Origin: Pedobacter puniceum
GTDB lineage: Bacteria; Bacteroidota; Bacteroidia; Sphingobacteriales; Sphingobacteriaceae
DNA length: 64,000 nt
Reading direction: 5' to 3'
Assembly (NCBI RefSeq): GCF_009674685.1
Contig: NZ_WKJI01000002.1
Coordinates: 124,001 to 188,000, forward strand
The translations under genes and the position numbers were made by a program. Numbering within the stretch: the first letter of the stretch is position 1; each line of letters starts with the position of its first letter. Shown here one piece after another: positions 29,662-38,262 of the stretch. The notes below the pieces were generated by a model. It saw only the letters and a list, made by a program, of their open reading frames with translations. It searched no databases and was not told the origin of the DNA.

Positions 29662-31296
29662 CTATTTTTTAATTTCTATAGCGCCTAAATCGGGCTTACC
29701 TGTAATTTTATTTCCTAAAATATCATACTCAACCGCTAAACCTACTTCTAAACCAATAGCATCGCCATTAATTTTTTTAATCATGATGCCTTTATCTTTA
29801 ATTAAAGTAGTGTTTGTGGGGATATAATCTTCTAACTTAAAACCACCTTTATTGGTGAATTTAGCATCTCCGTAAAGGGGCTTTGTATCCTGAATGATAG
29901 TTTCTTTGGGCCAGCTATTTTGGGTTAAGAATAAATTATTCTGGAAGAAACAGTTTTCAATATTTACTTGTGCAATACTTTCTGCCTTTAGCTGGTCGCC
30001 GGCAACAAATTTACTTTCTCCCTCTATATGAAAAATATTATTGGCTACCAAAACACCCGCTGCACTTGTAGCTACAGCAACCTGTGCTATCATTTCATTT
30101 TTGGTATAAATAGTATTGTTATAAATGTAACTATTAAAAGGCCCTTTGGGCTTCACTTTATCGCCAACGTATCCGCTTAACCAAAATATTTTACCTTCTT
30201 GGAAAGCACCATCTTTTCCTTTTATCCTATAACCATCGTTTACGCTGATGTTATAACGATACGCACAATTGTAATTATTACCTAAAATCTCGCAAAAACC
30301 TCCGGCGTTGTTTGCACTTAAATTATATTGGACAATGATGTTATTGCAGTTATAATCTATGTGGCATCCGGCAGAATCTCCGGGACCATTAGCATTCAAA
30401 AAAGCATTTTTTTCTATCACAACATCAGAAGTACCCCAAGTCCATAAACCACTTCCCCTACTCCAGTTTCTGCTATCGCTTCTACTGCCAGAACCATTAA
30501 CACAATTACCACTTACCAAACCCTTTTTTACACCAGACATTTGCACACCTGGCCCGCCAACATGGGTAATTTTGTTATTTAACAATTTGATGTTTTTGAT
30601 ACTTTCTTTTCTTCCGGTTAGTTTTAATCCGGTGTGGCTTACATAAGATACGTCACAGTTCTCGACCAAAATATTTTCGAAAAATGCACCTTCTGTATCG
30701 TTTATAAAACGTATTCCCCAACCATATTTTTGGGTACCGTTTGCTGTTCTCACTTCATCTTTACCTCTGATGAAGCCCGGCTCTTCATAATAAACGTCTT
30801 TAACTATCAAATTTTTAAGGCTTATATCGCTATACTTACCTGCGATACTTGTATTTACTAATACGCCGCATCTCATATCAGGTAATTTACCATTGATGGC
30901 TTCAAGTTTACCACCATTAGCCGTAATAAAAAGATTACTTACTTGAATGAAGTTGCAATTTTGCAGAAGAATACCATTAGCAAAACCTTTTGCATCAATT
31001 TTAGCTTTTTCATCTCCATTAAAAGCATATGTTGATACTACAATAGGCTTAGCATAAGTACCGCTAATATTTTTCAGAATTAATGTCCCCTTAAAAGTAA
31101 CTCCGCTTGCCAGTAGAATAGAATCTCCGGGATAAATATTTATATCAGCAATTTTAAATAGACTTTTAAAAGCGCTTTTTGGGGATGTACCATCATGGTT
31201 ATCCTGCCCATCTTGAGCATTAAAATAATAGCTTTTCCCCTGTACGCACAAAATAGAGCCAAAGGAAATTAGTAAGCCAAGCAATAGTTTCTTCAT
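29662..31296 (-). CDS. Right-handed parallel beta-helix protein, probable polysaccharide-active enzyme
   Basis: The 544-residue exported protein (MKKLLLGLLISFGSILCVQG) starts with YYFNAQDGQDNHDGTSPKSAF, typical of beta-helix polysaccharide lyases and hydrolases. It continues with many short coil repeats, such as NNIIVQYNLSANNAGGFCEI and FENILVENCDVSYVSHTG. I do not recognise a characterised family; a lyase or glycosidase on a sulfated or uronic glycan is the best guess. It is first in an operon with a sulfatase (3 bp) and has the TATTTTTG/direct-repeat promoter shared with GH2 and the divergent sulfatase. Confidence 0.75.
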   Translation of the reverse strand: MKKLLLGLLISFGSILCVQGKSYYFNAQDGQDNHDGTSPKSAFKSLFKIADINIYPGDSILLASGVTFKGTLILKNISGTYAKPIVVSTYAFNGDEKAKIDAKGFANGILLQNCNFIQVSNLFITANGGKLEAINGKLPDMRCGVLVNTSIAGKYSDISLKNLIVKDVYYEEPGFIRGKDEVRTANGTQKYGWGIRFINDTEGAFFENILVENCDVSYVSHTGLKLTGRKESIKNIKLLNNKITHVGGPGVQMSGVKKGLVSGNCVNGSGSRSDSRNWSRGSGLWTWGTSDVVIEKNAFLNANGPGDSAGCHIDYNCNNIIVQYNLSANNAGGFCEILGNNYNCAYRYNISVNDGYRIKGKDGAFQEGKIFWLSGYVGDKVKPKGPFNSYIYNNTIYTKNEMIAQVAVATSAAGVLVANNIFHIEGESKFVAGDQLKAESIAQVNIENCFFQNNLFLTQNSWPKETIIQDTKPLYGDAKFTNKGGFKLEDYIPTNTTLIKDKGIMIKKINGDAIGLEVGLAVEYDILGNKITGKPDLGAIEIKK

Positions 31297-31334
31297 TCTA
31301 CAAATACCTAATATTATTATTGATCTTAACTATC

Positions 31335-31402
31335 CAAAAATATGGTAAACGTATGGCTCTAAAAGTAAAATTGCATTCAATTTAAGGGCGGTTCTGGTTC
31401 AA
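31335..31402 (-). promoter_or_regulatory. Direct-repeat operator and -7 box of the beta-helix operon
   Basis: Read on the minus strand, TTGAAC (31402-31397) and TTGAAT (31380-31375) are 22 bp apart, the latter inside CGCCCTTAAATTGAATG. The second core is 32 bp before TATTTTTG (31342-31335), itself 38 bp before the start codon. The outer copy also forms a perfect GGTTC-N4-GAACC palindrome. Layout and spacing repeat those of the GH2 promoter. Confidence 0.6.
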
Positions 31403-31526
31403 AAGAACCTAAAAAGAATGATTTTACCGAAACAACATATTATTTAAATGAAGCACTATCAACAAGCATAAAAGAAATAATTAAGAAAGATTAAAAAGCA
31501 TCGATTAAAACGAGCTAAACTTATTT

Positions 31527-31594
31527 TTGACTTGTTTAGGTCGCCTTTTTGAATGCTTTATACCCAACGATAAGCTTACCGACTACTATTTTTG
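31527..31594 (+). promoter_or_regulatory. Direct-repeat operator and -7 box of the divergent sulfatase
   Basis: TTGACT (31527-31532) and TTGAAT (31549-31554) are 22 bp apart. The second core ends 32 bp before TATTTTTG (31587-31594), which lies 73 bp before the start of the sulfatase at 31668. The arrangement mirrors the divergent beta-helix promoter in the same 371-bp gap. Confidence 0.6.
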
Positions 31595-31667
31595 AGGTTT
31601 ATAAACCGATTAAACTGCTTTAGACATTTAGTCTAACAGTCTTTTTAACGTATTTACCATATCAATT

Positions 31668-33206
31668 ATGAAGAAATTCTTTTCTCGTTTTACTGTCGTG
31701 GCAGCTGTTATTTTTTTGTTGCCTCTTTTTATGAATGCACAATCTAAAAAACCTAATGTTATTATCATTTATGTAGATGATTTGGGTTATGGCGATTTAG
31801 GCGTAACAGGAGCAAAGGGTGTAAAAACACCAAACTTAGATAGAATGGCTGCAAACGGCTTGTTATTTACGGATGGACATTGCCATGCATCTACTTGTAC
31901 ACCTTCTAGATATTCTTTATTAACGGGGAATTATGCTTTTAGAAATAAAGCGGCTATTTTACCCGGAGACGCTCCAGCATTAATAACCGAAGGAACGCCA
32001 ACTATAGCCAGTACTTTAAAAAGAGCTGGTTACCATACTGCCGTTATTGGCAAGTGGCATTTAGGTTTAGGTACAGGTAATATCAATTGGAATGGTTACA
32101 TTAATATGGGGCCTAAAGAAATAGGTTTTGATTATAGTTTCTTAATCCCGGCAACGGGCGATAGAGTACCTACCGTTTATACAGAAAACCAAAGAGTTGT
32201 TAATTTAGATCCTAAAGACCCTATCCAAGTAAGTTACGAGAAAAAAATAGGCAACAGACCAACTGGAACAGAAAACCCCGAACTTTTAAAAATGAAAGCC
32301 GATTTGCAGCACAGCAATACCATTGTTAATGGCGTTAGTAGAATTGGGTTTATGGGAGGTGGCGAATCTGCACTATGGAAAGATGAAGATTTCTCTTTAG
32401 TATTTACACAGAAAGCAAAAGAATATATAACTGCCAATAAAAACAATCCGTTTTTCTTATACTTTGCTTTTCAGGATATACATGTACCTAGAGTACCACA
32501 TCCGGATTTTGCTGGAAAAAGTAGCATGGGGCCACGTGGAGATGCTATTGTACAAATGGACCATTATACTGGAGAGTTAATAAAGACACTAGACAGTTTA
32601 GGTATTGCAGAAAATACATTAGTAATTTTTAGTAGTGATAATGGACCTGTTTTAGATGACGGATATGATGATAAGGCTGTTGAGATGCTAGGAGAGCATA
32701 AACCAGCAGGTCCATTTAGAGGAGGTAAATACAGCGCTTTTGAGGCTGGTACAAGAGTACCTACTATTGCTTACTGGCCTTCTAAAATCAAACCGGGTGT
32801 AAGCGATGCTTTATTTACACAAGTTGATATTTATCACTCGGTAAGTAAACTTGCTGGTATTAAACTAAACCATAATGAAGCTTTAGATAGCTTTGATGCC
32901 TTACCAGTTTTATTAGGAAAAGATAAAAAAGGCAGAAAATATATCATTGAAGAAGCTTTCACATTAGCTTTAAGAGTTGGAGATTGGAAATATATACACC
33001 CTGTGAGTATGTCTACACCACAATGGCTAGATCATAAAAAAGTTGAATCTGCTTTAAGTAAACAAGTACAGTTATATAACCTAAAAGCAGACCCAGCAGA
33101 AAAAAATAACATTGCCGCTAAGCACCCTAAAAAAGTAATAAAAATGCAGGCTTTGTTAGAAGAAATAAAGCAAGGTAATACAAGGAAAGCTCAGACCGTC
33201 CAATAA
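31668..33206 (+). CDS. S1-family sulfatase (Cys-type)
   Basis: The 512-residue exported sulfatase has PNVIIIYVDDLGYGDLGVTG at the metal site and a modification motif CTPSR (Cys77, STCTPSRYSLLTGNYA). It also has AVIGKWHLGLG and VIFSSDNGPVLDDG. The insert around residues 125-190 and the sequence MGPRGDAIVQMDHYTG resemble the arylsulfatase-A-like group of PUL sulfatases. It leads the plus-strand run toward the T9SS and glucanase genes, though 242 bp with a large hairpin separate it from the next gene. Substrate position is unknown. Confidence 0.94.
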   Translation: MKKFFSRFTVVAAVIFLLPLFMNAQSKKPNVIIIYVDDLGYGDLGVTGAKGVKTPNLDRMAANGLLFTDGHCHASTCTPSRYSLLTGNYAFRNKAAILPGDAPALITEGTPTIASTLKRAGYHTAVIGKWHLGLGTGNINWNGYINMGPKEIGFDYSFLIPATGDRVPTVYTENQRVVNLDPKDPIQVSYEKKIGNRPTGTENPELLKMKADLQHSNTIVNGVSRIGFMGGGESALWKDEDFSLVFTQKAKEYITANKNNPFFLYFAFQDIHVPRVPHPDFAGKSSMGPRGDAIVQMDHYTGELIKTLDSLGIAENTLVIFSSDNGPVLDDGYDDKAVEMLGEHKPAGPFRGGKYSAFEAGTRVPTIAYWPSKIKPGVSDALFTQVDIYHSVSKLAGIKLNHNEALDSFDALPVLLGKDKKGRKYIIEEAFTLALRVGDWKYIHPVSMSTPQWLDHKKVESALSKQVQLYNLKADPAEKNNIAAKHPKKVIKMQALLEEIKQGNTRKAQTVQ

Positions 33207-33316
33207 TTTTTTAATCAGAAAATAAGATTGAAAGTAAAGCTACCAAAGCATTTGTATGGTTTTGTGGAGGTGGCTTTACAGCAATCTTTATTCAAATTGA
33301 CAATCTATTATTAAAA

Positions 33317-33363
33317 GGGTTTCAGACCTCATTAGTCTCCTTAAAATGAGCCCATTGAAACCC
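33317..33363 (+). repeat. Two-tier inverted repeat between sulfatase and T9SS protein genes
   Basis: GGGTTTCA (33317-33324) pairs with TGAAACCC (33356-33363). Inside, CTCATT pairs with AATGAG. The element could be a terminator-like or processing hairpin in the 242-bp spacer. It overlaps the candidate upstream operator box of the next gene. Confidence 0.45.
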
Positions 33364-33367
33364 TATT

Positions 33368-33413
33368 TTGAAATTGAAAGACCCTCTGGAGAATGAAATT
33401 CCATCTAATTTTA
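33368..33413 (+). promoter_or_regulatory. Weaker candidate promoter upstream of the T9SS protein gene
   Basis: ACCCTATTTTGAAA ends at 33373, 32 bp before TAATTTTA (33406-33413), a one-base variant of TAnnTTTG. The spacing equals that of the three stronger PUL promoters. The expected partner hexamer 22 bp upstream is only ATGAGC, so the call is tentative. Confidence 0.33.
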
Positions 33414-33448
33414 GCTAACCAAATTATAAAATCTTAAAAATTAGAATT

Positions 33449-34948
33449 ATGAAAAAAATTTACTTATCATTTTTTTTAAGCTGTATTTTATATATCAGCA
33501 GTTTTGCGCAAACGCTTATTCCCCCTGCTGATGAGCTAGTCTTGCCTCAATATGCATATTTTGGAGGTACAGCTGCAAGTAGAGCCCCTTTAGCTACTAG
33601 ATTGACCTTGAGAGGTCTAACTCCTAGTACAACTTATCGTTACATTGTGGGCTTATCTTCAACAGATAATATTACTACTGCTTTTGCGCCCGGTAGTTTT
33701 TGGAGAGTAAATAATGGCTCACCAGGAGCATCAGGTAACATAACAGGTTATACAACCCAAAAATTTGCTTTAAATGGTAATGAACTGAGTGGCGACCAAA
33801 TTCAATTTGGCCCTACTAATTATCACGCTCGTTTTACTACAGATGCATCCGGAAATTATACTGGTTGGTTTCTTCTTGCCCCTGTAGGTAATAGTACGCA
33901 GCAAGCTATAAATTCAAATGCATATTTCTATATTCATTTATGTCTTAACTCTGCTCCTGTTTCCAATCCAACAATATCTTACAGAACAACAAATACAATT
34001 CAACTTCTAGATTATACTAATGACAATACTGGCTTATCTCCTTTAGTTGGTACAACAAGTAACATAGGAGACGAGAAATTTGTTCTTCTTTATAATAATG
34101 TTAATGGAACTGGAAGACCTTTATCTACCACTTATACTGAAAACGAAGGCATTAATATAACTGGTTTTACAACATGGTATACAGGTAATGTTGAAGGTAC
34201 TTCAGGTAAATGGGGTGCTGTGGTGCCTAACAATACTGCCGTAAGAGCAATAAGGTTTTTTAATGCCTCTGATGGCTCAGAAATAGTAGTTGGTAATGGG
34301 ACAGGAAACTCAAGTAGCGACGGAATATGGAACGGCGTTTCTACAATAATAAATACTGGATCAACTTCAACTCCTATTACCATAAATAGTATTGCGCCAA
34401 CTACTTTACCAATTACTTTATCAAATTTCGCGGGTTCAGCTAATTTGAATGGCGTTAAATTAAACTGGACTACAGCTAGCGAAACTAACAACCAATATTT
34501 TGAAATTTTAAGAGCCGGAGAAGATAAAAACTTTGTAAGCATTGGTAAAGTTAATGGCTCAGGAAACTCGTCAACTTCAAAATCTTATTCTTTTGATGAT
34601 TTTAATCCTGCAACTGGCAACAACTACTACCAATTAAAACAAGTAGATTTTGATGGTAAATCAGCATCATTTGCTCCTATAGCTGTTAGTTTTGGTTTAA
34701 CAAGCAATAAAATTAGTTTATTAAGCTCTTCTGATTTGGCTGTAACTATAAGTATCTCATCTGCTACAGATAAAGAAGCTGTTATCTCTTATGTAGGTTT
34801 AGATGGAAAAATTATCTATCAACAAAAAACCTACTTAAAAGCAGGTTTAAATAGTATTACACTTCCTGTTAATAAATCTGCCGGAAATATTGGTATCATC
34901 AGCGTAAGCGCTAATAAAGAACAACAAAGTATTAAAATATCACGCTAG
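33449..34948 (+). CDS. T9SS-sorted secreted protein of unknown function
   Basis: The 499-residue protein has a signal peptide (MKKIYLSFFLSCILYISSFAQ). An N-terminal beta-rich domain of about residues 25-310 contains LRGLTPSTTYRYIVGLSS and SGDQIQFGPTNYHARFTTD. From about residue 322 it has a C-terminal region homologous to that of the GH128 enzyme downstream (LPITLSNF, then NNQYFEILRAGEDKNF and NYYQLKQVDFDGK), ending in a T9SS sorting-type domain. I see no catalytic motif. Its position before GH128 and GH16 suggests a role in binding or processing beta-glucan at the cell surface. Confidence 0.72.
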   Translation: MKKIYLSFFLSCILYISSFAQTLIPPADELVLPQYAYFGGTAASRAPLATRLTLRGLTPSTTYRYIVGLSSTDNITTAFAPGSFWRVNNGSPGASGNITGYTTQKFALNGNELSGDQIQFGPTNYHARFTTDASGNYTGWFLLAPVGNSTQQAINSNAYFYIHLCLNSAPVSNPTISYRTTNTIQLLDYTNDNTGLSPLVGTTSNIGDEKFVLLYNNVNGTGRPLSTTYTENEGINITGFTTWYTGNVEGTSGKWGAVVPNNTAVRAIRFFNASDGSEIVVGNGTGNSSSDGIWNGVSTIINTGSTSTPITINSIAPTTLPITLSNFAGSANLNGVKLNWTTASETNNQYFEILRAGEDKNFVSIGKVNGSGNSSTSKSYSFDDFNPATGNNYYQLKQVDFDGKSASFAPIAVSFGLTSNKISLLSSSDLAVTISISSATDKEAVISYVGLDGKIIYQQKTYLKAGLNSITLPVNKSAGNIGIISVSANKEQQSIKISR

Positions 34949-34967
34949 GTGAATTAAATCTCATTCT

Positions 34968-35000
34968 GAGCGAAGTTGAAGAATAAAATCAACTTCGCTC
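34968..35000. repeat. Palindromic hairpin between T9SS protein and GH128 genes
   Basis: GAGCGAAGTTGA (34968-34979) and TCAACTTCGCTC (34989-35000) form a perfect 12-bp stem with a 9-nt loop. The flank ATTCTGAGCGAAGT resembles a palindrome family widely dispersed in Bacteroidota genomes, so it may be a mobile or mRNA-processing element rather than a dedicated terminator. Confidence 0.6.
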
Positions 35001-35046
35001 AATTTGGAATCTTAAAAAACTCTCATCTAAGACCAAAAAACCAACC

Positions 35047-37083
35047 ATGGCTACTAACCGATTTACCATAAGACTGCTAAGTGCCTTAGCCATTATTACA
35101 ATTTATTTTTTTAATACTAATTCTGTTTCTGCACAACTCAGAATTTATCAAGGTTTACAACAGACTGGAACTTTTGAGGATTGTGTGGTAAACACTATTT
35201 ATAAAGGTACTACTATACCAGGAGGGCTAGATAATCAAATAGCATCTATCAGATTAACAAAAGGTTACATGGCAACCTTGGCAGAAAATGAAGATGGTAC
35301 AGGTAATTCTTACCCTTTTATGGCTGTTACCAGTGATGTTTCTGTGAACCTAAATAGTAGTTTAAGAAATAAAGTTTCTTTTATAAGAGTACTACCTCTT
35401 AGAAATACGCTAAAAAAAGGTGCAGGTTTTCAAGATAATAATGTTATAAATCAATTAAATGTTTCTTGGTTTTATGATTGGGGACCAAATGATGTTACTA
35501 CAACTACCAGAGAATATGCATTAATGGCTTGGGGTAGAAATGCAGCTAATACTACCAATGTAAATAACTATATCGCAAAAACAGACATTACACATTTATT
35601 ATCTTTTAACGAGCCTGATAATATAGATCAATCTAATATCCCTGTTGCAGATGCCGTTCCGCTACACAGAAACTTACAAGCAACAGGTTACAGACTAGGC
35701 TCGCCAGCGCCTACTGAAAGCGAAGCGCAATCAAATAAATGGTTAGGAAACTTTATGAATTTGGCAAGCGCTAATAACGTAAGGGTAGATTATGTTGCTA
35801 TTCACTGGTATGATTGGGGAAGTTGGTTGCAAACGGGAAACGTTAACCCTAATCCTCAGGATGTTTTTAACAGATTTAAATCTTATGTAAATAATATATA
35901 CAACACCTATAAAAAACCCATCTGGATTACCGAGTTTAATGCAAACAGAAATACCAGCGAACAGACTCATATTGGTTTCATCAATTTAGCTCTTCCTTGG
36001 CTAGAATCACAAACTTTTATAGAACGTTATGCATATTTCTTTCCTCCGGCATTACAACCTGTAGATGTAAATGGCAATTTAACCCCAATAGGCACTGCTT
36101 ATAGTAATTTTAGTGCCTCAACCCCCGCTATAACCACAAATGCTGAGGGTACGCCAAGTACAATTTCATTAGAAGCAGAAGATGCTACTTTAACAGGCGT
36201 AACAACAATAACAAACTGTACCTCTGGTTCTGGAGGTCAAATTGTTCCTGCTATATCTGGCACACAAAGAGTAACTTTTAATAATGTTTCTGTTGCTTCT
36301 GCAGGTAATTATAAATTGAAAATATTTTATTATTCTAAAGGAATTGCAAGAAATATTAACGTCAAAATAAATGCTAATCCAGTTTCTACAATAGCTATAC
36401 CTGCAACATCTGGTTGGTGTTATGAAAATGTTTCGGCAGGTTCTTTTGAAACTACAGTAGCTTTATCCTCTGGAAACAATACTATAGAATTTTCTGAAGC
36501 CCCTATTCTAGATAAAATAGAAGTTATTGAGACTTTAGGCACCTTGCCCATTAGCTTAACAGATTTTAGTGCCGAGGTAAAAGATTACGGTATCAAATTA
36601 AACTGGCAAACTGCACAAGAAATAAATAACCAATATTTTGAGATTTTAAAAGCAGATACTCAGAATGAGTTTAAGGCCATCGCAAAAATTAATGGGGCTG
36701 GTAATACTAATAGCCCTAAATTTTATAGTTTCACTGATTTTAATCCGCAAATAGGTGCTAACTATTATCAATTAAAACAATATGATACTGATGGAAAATC
36801 AGAAAGTTTTGCCCCAGTTGCAGTAAATTTTGGCTTTAAAGCCGATGAATTAAAGCTTTTACAAAGTACAGAAACAAGTGTAAGCATAAGTGCAACTGCT
36901 TCAAAAACACAAAACGCCTTACTTTCTTATTTAGCTATAGATGGTAAAATTCTTTACCAAAAGAATGTAGTCTTACAAATTGGGTTAAATACATTTAATA
37001 TTCCTGTATCAAAATCAAGCAGTGCCATTGGTATTATTCATTTAATTACTGATAGACAACAAAGCATTAAAATAGCAAGATAA
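35047..37083 (+). CDS. GH128-type beta-1,3-glucanase with crystallin-like domain, CBM and T9SS tail
   Basis: The 678-residue protein has four modules. After the signal peptide (to about residue 30) comes a beta/gamma-crystallin-like domain, about 31-125 (IRLTKGYMATLAENEDGTG, LRNKVSFIRV). A GH128/Asl1-like catalytic domain, about 130-360, follows with catalytic glutamates Glu189 (SFNEPDN) and Glu296 (WITEFNAN). A CBM6/35-like domain (about 372-498) and a T9SS C-terminal region from about 500 complete it. It should cut beta-1,3-glucan at the cell surface or outside. GH16 follows after 10 bp. A lipoprotein paralogue with the same first two modules is encoded at 40894-42099. Confidence 0.87.
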   Translation: MATNRFTIRLLSALAIITIYFFNTNSVSAQLRIYQGLQQTGTFEDCVVNTIYKGTTIPGGLDNQIASIRLTKGYMATLAENEDGTGNSYPFMAVTSDVSVNLNSSLRNKVSFIRVLPLRNTLKKGAGFQDNNVINQLNVSWFYDWGPNDVTTTTREYALMAWGRNAANTTNVNNYIAKTDITHLLSFNEPDNIDQSNIPVADAVPLHRNLQATGYRLGSPAPTESEAQSNKWLGNFMNLASANNVRVDYVAIHWYDWGSWLQTGNVNPNPQDVFNRFKSYVNNIYNTYKKPIWITEFNANRNTSEQTHIGFINLALPWLESQTFIERYAYFFPPALQPVDVNGNLTPIGTAYSNFSASTPAITTNAEGTPSTISLEAEDATLTGVTTITNCTSGSGGQIVPAISGTQRVTFNNVSVASAGNYKLKIFYYSKGIARNINVKINANPVSTIAIPATSGWCYENVSAGSFETTVALSSGNNTIEFSEAPILDKIEVIETLGTLPISLTDFSAEVKDYGIKLNWQTAQEINNQYFEILKADTQNEFKAIAKINGAGNTNSPKFYSFTDFNPQIGANYYQLKQYDTDGKSESFAPVAVNFGFKADELKLLQSTETSVSISATASKTQNALLSYLAIDGKILYQKNVVLQIGLNTFNIPVSKSSSAIGIIHLITDRQQSIKIAR

Positions 37084-37093
37084 TATCCATACC

Positions 37094-37978
37094 ATGAGCA
37101 TATTAAAAAATACATTTTATACGGTCTTAATACTCATAAGTGCTTTTCAAGTTTATGGGCAACAAAATAGCGCTACGTTACCTGATTTCTCTGAGCCTAA
37201 ACAGATAGAAGGCTATAAATTGGTTTGGAACGATGAGTTTAATAGAACTTCTAAACCTGATTCTAATTTTTGGCGACATGAGGTTGGTTTTAAAAGAAAT
37301 CATGAATTACAGTGGTATCAACCAGAAAATGCTATTTGTAAAAACGGGGTGCTTACTATTACAGCCTTAAGAGAAAAAGTTAAAAACACTAAATACGAAG
37401 CAAATAGTACAGACTGGAGGTTAAACAGAAAAGAAGGTAACTACACTTCATCAAGTATCAATACCAGAGGCTTAAAATCATGGAAATATGGCCGTTTTGA
37501 AGTTAGAGCGAGAATTGATTCTACTAAAGGTTCTTGGCCTGCTATCTGGACATTAGGAGATAAAGGCCCTTGGCCTGCTAACGGCGAAATTGATATCATG
37601 GAGTTTTATATTAAAAACCAAAAACAAAGCATTTTGGCTAATGCGGCACATTTAGGTACACATCGTGAAGCAAAATGGAATAGTAAAGTTATCAGCTTAA
37701 GCTATTTTTTAGCTAAAGACCCAAAATGGCTAGAAAAATTTCATGTTTGGCGTATGGATTGGGATGAAAAAGCCATCAAAATTTATTTAGATGATGAATT
37801 GCTTAACGATATTGACATCACAAATACTAAAAACCCAGACGGATTTAATCCTTTTCACCAAGAGCATTATTTCTTACTTAATCTAGCTATTGGCGGAGAA
37901 AATGGTGGAGATCCAACATTATCTAAATTCCCTATCACTTATGAAGTAGATTATGTAAGGGTTTATCAGAAAAATTAA
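37094..37978 (+). CDS. GH16 beta-glucanase
   Basis: The 294-residue exported protein has a single GH16 jelly roll with the catalytic signature GEIDIMEF (Glu165 nucleophile, Asp167, Glu170 acid/base), conserved WNDEFN at residue 45 and the C-terminal VDYVRVYQ. The ExDxxE form of the motif fits laminarinase-type enzymes; agarase and kappa-carrageenase activity are not excluded. It lies 10 bp after the GH128 gene, and together they would degrade a beta-1,3-glucan such as laminarin or fungal glucan. Confidence 0.92.
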   Translation: MSILKNTFYTVLILISAFQVYGQQNSATLPDFSEPKQIEGYKLVWNDEFNRTSKPDSNFWRHEVGFKRNHELQWYQPENAICKNGVLTITALREKVKNTKYEANSTDWRLNRKEGNYTSSSINTRGLKSWKYGRFEVRARIDSTKGSWPAIWTLGDKGPWPANGEIDIMEFYIKNQKQSILANAAHLGTHREAKWNSKVISLSYFLAKDPKWLEKFHVWRMDWDEKAIKIYLDDELLNDIDITNTKNPDGFNPFHQEHYFLLNLAIGGENGGDPTLSKFPITYEVDYVRVYQKN

Positions 37979-38262
37979 GTTTAATTACTAGTTTTCAGAT
38001 TTTATCTTTGATTCCTGCTTTTATAATGTTGGTGTTCACGTCCTTAAACTTTAAAATTTTCAGGATGAGAAATTGGTTAAAACTGAGGTCTTACTTAAAC
38101 AAAATTTCTATTTCCACTAAGTGTGATTCTGGATAATTATTACATTGATATGCTTTTCACATTTATTACTTTAATAAGTTTTTCATAAATCATTTAATAT
38201 TTTAATATCAGAAATTCATACTGTTTTTATATTGATAAAACTAAACAGTATTGAAGTCTATC

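Noticed and set aside
29662-31296. Iota-carrageenase (GH82) or chondroitinase-B identity for the beta-helix protein
   Set aside because: Only the general beta-helix pattern is visible; no diagnostic catalytic motif of either family could be recognised.
34132-34542. 136-residue minus-strand frame inside the T9SS protein gene
   Set aside because: Shadow of a repetitive secreted-protein gene with a clear signal peptide and sorting domain on the plus strand.
37979-38262. Search for promoter motif in the gap between GH16 and the sulfatase
   Set aside because: The gap is convergent and shows no TTGAnT direct repeat with a -7 box, which is the expected negative for the proposed operator.
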